A stretch of DNA of 64,000 bases from the NCBI RefSeq assembly GCF_030408815.1, contig NZ_CP047355.1, forward strand, positions 682,001 through 746,000, in the 5' to 3' direction. The stretch comes from Corynebacterium freiburgense (GTDB lineage Bacteria; Actinomycetota; Actinomycetes; Mycobacteriales; Mycobacteriaceae). Below the pieces are notes generated by a model that saw only the letters and a program-made list of their open reading frames with translations, was not told the DNA's origin and searched no databases. Both the position numbers and the translations under genes were made by a program. Below are positions 59,920 through 64,000 of the stretch, piece by piece; positions within the stretch are counted from its first letter, which is position 1, and each line of letters starts with the position of its first letter.

Positions 59920-59989
59920 GAACCTCTAAAACCTTCTTCTTGTGGAACTTTCTTCCTGCGGAACCTTGAAGTGAGGGTTTTAGAGGTTC
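59920..59989. repeat. Hairpin with 17-nt arms
   Basis: GAACCTCTAAAACCTTC / GAGGGTTTTAGAGGTTC with one mismatch, spanning 70 nt. Without a T-run it is not a standard terminator. It lies 15 nt behind the 64-residue protein gene, so it may end that transcript. Confidence 0.7.
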
Positions 59990-60310
59990 GATGTGTTTCT
60001 GGAGTGGGCTGGGGTGTGGAAGATCGTGGGAAGCTCGGGGGAGTCGTCTGAGAAATGCCTGGAATAGGGAAGAAGCGCTAGAAGCAGGCAGATTTGTGTT
60101 GTGGGCTCCTGGTTTGGGGGTGTGAGCTGGGGAAATGCGGTGGCGGGTTGTGGGTGATGTGAAATCTGCCTTTGTTGGGTGGTGGGGTGTGTTAGATCTG
60201 CCTGATTTTCAGGTTGGTGGGGCTGAAAACCAGGGATTCCCAGGGGTTTACGTTGGCTTTACGAGCCTTTGAGCCGCTTTCCCTGCAGTTTGATAGGCTG
60301 ACCCTATTGA

Positions 60311-60525
60311 ACTGGTGATGTTTTTATGCCAACTGTCGCAGATTCCATAAAATCGCCCGAAAAAATGGAATTTGTGACAGCAACCAACATTGCGCACAAT
60401 CGTTGACCTGGGGTTTGTCGCAGATTCCATAAAAACAGCGAAAAAAATGGAATCTGTGACAGGTTCCCTACCTATCGTGTCACAAATTCCATAAAATCCG
60501 CCGAAAAAAATGGAATCTGTGACAA
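60311..60525. repeat. Triple-hairpin repeat element, right copy
   Basis: Hairpins at 60334-60379, 60416-60461 and 60478-60524, with the same arms, spacers (36 and 16 nt) and flank as the left copy at 5-220. The two elements are about 90 percent identical by eye, with differences mainly in loops. Stems are kept: substitutions in arms stay wobble-paired. Confidence 0.87.
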
Positions 60526-60534
60526 CACGCCCAA

Positions 60535-60571
60535 CCAGCGCCCGAAAAGACCGGCCAGCGCCCGAAAAGAC
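60535..60571. repeat. Tandem repeat, two units with 20-nt period
   Basis: CCAGCGCCCGAAAAGAC at 60535-60551 and 60555-60571, just behind the triple-hairpin element. Confidence 0.8.
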
Positions 60572-60926
60572 TAGGCATCTCCCACCAACCCCCAACCAAA
60601 TCCCAGGCCACCGGACGCGCACAACCAAACCGCCGGCTGCAAACAAACCGCAAAGCAAGCCACTCCCAGCGACATCTGTGACACTATAATCACACAAGCA
60701 CCAAAAACTACATCAGCCCCAACGACTCCTTAAGGCCAACCACAAGGCTCTCCGAAAAAGCCAAGCTCGCTCCAACCCCAACACAATTCATTCCTGCAAA
60801 CGTGTTTATTGTCTGTATGGGAGTTGCGAGATCTGAGGGGGGAAGGTTTGGTCTTCTCAGTACCCACTGTGATCGGTTTGGGAATGCCAAACCTCCGCGC
60901 CAAATTGTGGGTGTGTTGGATCGGAG

Positions 60927-60962
60927 CCGTGCATGTCTTCCATACCGTGCATGTCTTCCACA
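60927..60962. repeat. Tandem repeat, two 18-nt units
   Basis: CCGTGCATGTCTTCCATA followed by CCGTGCATGTCTTCCACA with no gap. Confidence 0.85.
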
Positions 60963-60988
60963 CCTTTTACGGCTAACCTTGCATAGCC

Positions 60989-61027
60989 AAAAGGCCTTAT
61001 ACACGCTTCTGCGGCATAAGGCCTTTG
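60989..61027 (-). terminator. Terminator of the symporter operon
   Basis: Arms AAAGGCCTTAT / ATAAGGCCTTT with a 15-nt loop; on the minus strand the stem ends CCTTTT. It lies 14 nt beyond the symporter stop. Confidence 0.85.
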
Positions 61028-61040
61028 ATCGAGACTGGAA

Positions 61041-62666
61041 CTAGTGGGAAACTGCTTTTTCCACACCGACGCCGGTAAGGGAGCGAACTTCCATTTCGGC
61101 GGCTTTCTTTTCGAAGTTATCAGGCTTTCCAATGAAAGTACCGATAATGCCCAGGATAAAGCCAGCTGGGATTGCGATAATGGATGGGTTTGTAAGTGGG
61201 AACCATGCCCAGTCGGCTGATGGAACCATTGCGGTTGGTGAACCGGATACTGCTGGGGAGAAGATGATCAGGATGATTGAGGTAAGCAGGCCACCATAGA
61301 TGGAGAATAGAGCACCTGTGGTGTTGAACTTCTTCCAGTAGAGGGAGAACAAGATGGTAGGTAGGTTAGCGGAGGCTGCGATGCCGAAGGCGAGGGCGAC
61401 CAGGAAGGCAATGTTTTGGCCCATTGCGCCAATGCCTAGGACGATTGCGAGGATGCCGATAACTACTACGGTGATGCGAGAAACCCGGACCTGTTCTTCT
61501 TCTGTTGCTTCGCCGTTTCGGAATACAGAGTTGTACAGGTCGTGTGCTACTGATGCGGAAGCGGTAATCGCTAGGCCTGCTACTACTGCGAGGATTGTTG
61601 CGAAGGCAACGGCTGAGATACATGCCATAAAGATTGTGCCGCCGACCTTAGAAGAAAGCAGGAGCACAGCGGAGTTTACTCCACCTGGTGCGTTTTGAAT
61701 CTGTTCTGGGCCAACAAGTGCTGCAGCAGCGTAACCCATAACAACAGTGAGCAGGAAGAAGAGTGCAACGATTGCGATGGTCCAGGTTACGGAGCGGCGT
61801 GCTTCACGTGCGGTAGGCACAGTGTAGAAGCGCATAAGTACGTGTGGCAGACCGGAGGTACCAAATACCAGTGCCATACCAAGGGAGATAAAGTCGAGTT
61901 TGGTTAAGGTGCTCTTTCCGTACTTCATGCCCGGATTAAGAACGGCATCACCCTGTGGGTGGTTGGCTACAGCTGCTTCGAGGACTGCGTTAAAGCCGCC
62001 ACCGATTGCCCAGAACGCCAGGAGTGAAATAATTAGAGAACCGCCAACCAATAGAACGGCTTTGATCATTTGTACGTAGGTGGTGCCTTTCATACCACCG
62101 ATAAGGACGTAGGCGATCATAAGAATACCTACGACTGCTACAACTGCAGATTGCGCGCCTTTACCGGAAATGCCTAGGAGCAGTGCCACGAGACCACCTG
62201 CACCAGCCATTTGTGCGATTAGATAGAAAAGAGAAATTGTAAGTGTGGAAATAGCGGCTGCAGTGCGTACTGGACGTTGCTTAAGGCGGAATGAAAGTAC
62301 GTCCGCCATAGTGAATTTACCGGTATTTCGCAGTGGCTCTGCTACCAGCACGAGTGCGACCAAAAGAGCGATAAGGAAGCCCACTGAATAGAGGAATCCA
62401 TCATAGCCGTAGAGGGCGATGGCGCCAGTGACTCCTAGGAATGCCGCTGCAGACAAGTAATCGCCGGAGATGGCTAGACCATTTTGCCAACCATTAAAGG
62501 ATCCGCCACCGGTGTAGAAGTCTGAACCTTTTTGGGAGGTCTGCCGGGTAGCACGAATCACGATGGCCATAGTGGCCACAATAAAGAGAACGAAGATTGA
62601 AATATTGAGAATCGGGTTGCCAGTTTCGACGGCCGCGCTGGCAAGTGTCTGGTTTGAGAGGTTCAT
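61041..62666 (-). CDS. actP: Cation/acetate (monocarboxylate) symporter
   Basis: A 541-residue sodium:solute symporter family protein with about 13 TM segments. Family marks: GGGSFNGWQNGLAISGDYLS (segment 2), GYDGFLYSVGFLIALLVALV, LMRFYTVPTAREARRSVTWT and FGIAASANLPTILFSLYWKK. It is close to E. coli ActP and C. glutamicum MctC, which take up acetate, propionate and pyruvate. The start ATG overlaps the DUF485 stop by 4 nt. Sites resembling GlxR and RamB lie upstream of the operon, which fits carbon-source control. Confidence 0.9.
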   Translation of the reverse strand: MNLSNQTLASAAVETGNPILNISIFVLFIVATMAIVIRATRQTSQKGSDFYTGGGSFNGWQNGLAISGDYLSAAAFLGVTGAIALYGYDGFLYSVGFLIALLVALVLVAEPLRNTGKFTMADVLSFRLKQRPVRTAAAISTLTISLFYLIAQMAGAGGLVALLLGISGKGAQSAVVAVVGILMIAYVLIGGMKGTTYVQMIKAVLLVGGSLIISLLAFWAIGGGFNAVLEAAVANHPQGDAVLNPGMKYGKSTLTKLDFISLGMALVFGTSGLPHVLMRFYTVPTAREARRSVTWTIAIVALFFLLTVVMGYAAAALVGPEQIQNAPGGVNSAVLLLSSKVGGTIFMACISAVAFATILAVVAGLAITASASVAHDLYNSVFRNGEATEEEQVRVSRITVVVIGILAIVLGIGAMGQNIAFLVALAFGIAASANLPTILFSLYWKKFNTTGALFSIYGGLLTSIILIIFSPAVSGSPTAMVPSADWAWFPLTNPSIIAIPAGFILGIIGTFIGKPDNFEKKAAEMEVRSLTGVGVEKAVSH

Positions 62667-63004
62667 CGAGGGGACTCCATCTTGTCGCGGATTGCGGCGG
62701 TGGCAGGATCAAGTTTGTTATCGGCGAATCGAACATAAGCCCAGGTAACAAGGCCAGCTGTTGCGAATTGGGCGAGGCCCATAACCATTCCTACGTTGAT
62801 GGCACCCCAGACGGGTTGTTGCACAAAATCTACAGCGAACGTGGCTGTAACGATGTACCCGAGGTACCAGGCAAGGAACGCCACGCTCATCGGGAATGCG
62901 AAGCGGCGGAAAGTGCCACGAAGTTCGGCGAATTCGTCGCTCTTTGAGACTTCGAGGAATTCCTCTGGGGTGGGAACGTGCTTGGCACGTGTGGGGTCAG
63001 TCAT
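62663..63004 (-). CDS. DUF485 membrane protein
   Basis: A 113-residue protein with two hydrophobic segments (about 37-57 and 70-92). The family motif FAELRGTFRRFAFPMSVAFL is intact. DUF485 genes nearly always precede actP-type symporters (as yjcH does in E. coli) and probably support the carrier. GAGAGG lies 5 nt before the ATG. Confidence 0.9.
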   Translation of the reverse strand: MTDPTRAKHVPTPEEFLEVSKSDEFAELRGTFRRFAFPMSVAFLAWYLGYIVTATFAVDFVQQPVWGAINVGMVMGLAQFATAGLVTWAYVRFADNKLDPATAAIRDKMESPR

Positions 63005-63088
63005 GTCTACCTCTCTCGGCAGGCTATTCGGGGAGCGTGCTGCAGAACGCTTTATTGATCTGAAAGCTGCATCACGCTTTGGTGACGT

Positions 63089-63104
63089 TGTGAGACATTA
63101 CACA
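63089..63104. promoter_or_regulatory. GlxR-like site before the symporter operon
   Basis: TGTGAGACATTACACA fits TGTGA-N6-TCACA with one mismatch. It lies 85 nt before the DUF485 start. Confidence 0.45.
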
Positions 63105-63169
63105 TGATCTTCGCCAACTTGTCACACTTTTGAGATATCGGGCGAAAATCTCAGGCTTAGATCATTAAC

Positions 63170-63195
63170 AAGTTTGCAAATTTCTTTGCAAACTT
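63170..63195. promoter_or_regulatory. RamB-like inverted repeat
   Basis: AAGTTTGCAAA and TTTGCAAACTT form perfect 11-bp arms 4 nt apart. Each arm differs by one base from the core of the published RamB motif (ACTTTGCAAA). Its place suits control of acetate uptake. Confidence 0.5.
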
Positions 63196-63259
63196 CCAGT
63201 TTTGTAATGCGCTTTGAGTCGCTGAATGTGCTGCATGGGGGCAAAAGTACGAATGCAAA

Positions 63260-63291
63260 AATGCCGCCTTCCCAAGAGGAAAAGCGGCATT
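63260..63291 (-). terminator. Terminator of rpf
   Basis: Arms AATGCCGC / GCGGCATT with a 16-nt loop; on the minus strand it is followed by TTTGC. A second hairpin CCCCTGAAAAGGGG lies between it and the stop codon. Confidence 0.75.
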
Positions 63292-63338
63292 ATAAGAAGT
63301 TTGGATATCGTACCCCTGAAAAGGGGGTGGCCTAGGAG

Positions 63339-64000
<662 letters not shown>

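Larger units (their letters stand above)
59990..60988. other. Repeat-rich gene-free stretch
   Basis: I see no gene in this 1-kb stretch. It holds a 34-nt hairpin at 60201-60234 (CCTGATTTTCAG / CTGAAAACCAGG), the right triple-hairpin element, and tandem repeats at 60535 and 60927. Confidence 0.6.

Noticed and set aside
60248..60697. Minus-strand frame over the right triple-hairpin element
   Set aside because: Its translation repeats because the DNA repeats; the same occurs over the left element, and there is no start signal.

Overview
The window is a chromosomal piece of a Corynebacterium (Actinobacteria, Mycobacteriales). The evidence is the 16S-23S-5S operon with the high-GC Gram-positive 23S insertion and no tRNA in its spacer, the order prfB-ftsE-ftsX-smpB-ssrA, the DUF2342 / PDZ-Lon / UPF0182 neighbourhood shared with mycobacteria, a tmRNA tag AENTQRDYALAA, a C50-carotenoid cyclase/elongase cluster, and GlxR- and RamB-like sites. 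I cannot name the species.

Layout. 1-9.6 kb: a triple-hairpin repeat, then housekeeping-type actinobacterial genes (ThiF/TOMM-like protein, YgjP-type peptidase, DUF1707, DUF2342, PDZ protease, lipoprotein, PPA1328-like, UPF0182) and an initiator tRNA. 9.6-16.3 kb: gene-poor, AT-rich accessory DNA with 47-nt hairpins, a frameshifted MFS gene, and three tandem copies of an unrecognised two-gene module coding for paired small three-TM proteins, plus at least two decayed copies. 16.3-18.7 kb: glycosyltransferase, split crtYe, crtYf and crtEb (C50 carotenoid end steps). 18.8-22.6 kb: an operon of Asp23/Gls24-like envelope proteins and their membrane partners around an ECF sigma factor, with a GlxR-like site in front. 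22.8-24.1 kb: a GAP/LysE-like membrane protein and a DM13 protein. 24.3-28.0 kb: the four genes of a propionibacterial-type methylmalonyl-CoA:pyruvate transcarboxylase. 28.4-34.1 kb: a 1160-residue unrecognised protein, two inositol-monophosphatase-family genes (one HisN-like) and a membrane protein. 34.2-39.3 kb: prfB, DUF454, ftsEX, smpB, a Pro/Trp-repeat membrane protein and ssrA. 39.3-47.5 kb: accessory genes after ssrA (GNAT, UPF1-like helicase, secreted Cys protein, CPBP protease, MFS, deoD). 47.8-53.3 kb: the rRNA operon with promoter, nut-like motifs and a long 23S processing stem. 53.6-59.9 kb: a secreted SdrD-B-like protein, DUF3239, XPB helicase and its partner, and a conserved 64-residue protein. 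59.9-61.0 kb: repeats, including a second copy of the triple-hairpin element. 61.0-64.0 kb: acetate/monocarboxylate symporter operon, rpf and a truncated c-di-AMP riboswitch.

The signals least explained by known biology are two. One is the tandem array of paired small membrane proteins at 12.0-16.1 kb. The other is a set of eleven hairpins, all 46 or 47 nt long, that fall into three stem-sequence families but share length, end motif and in part a flanking sequence.
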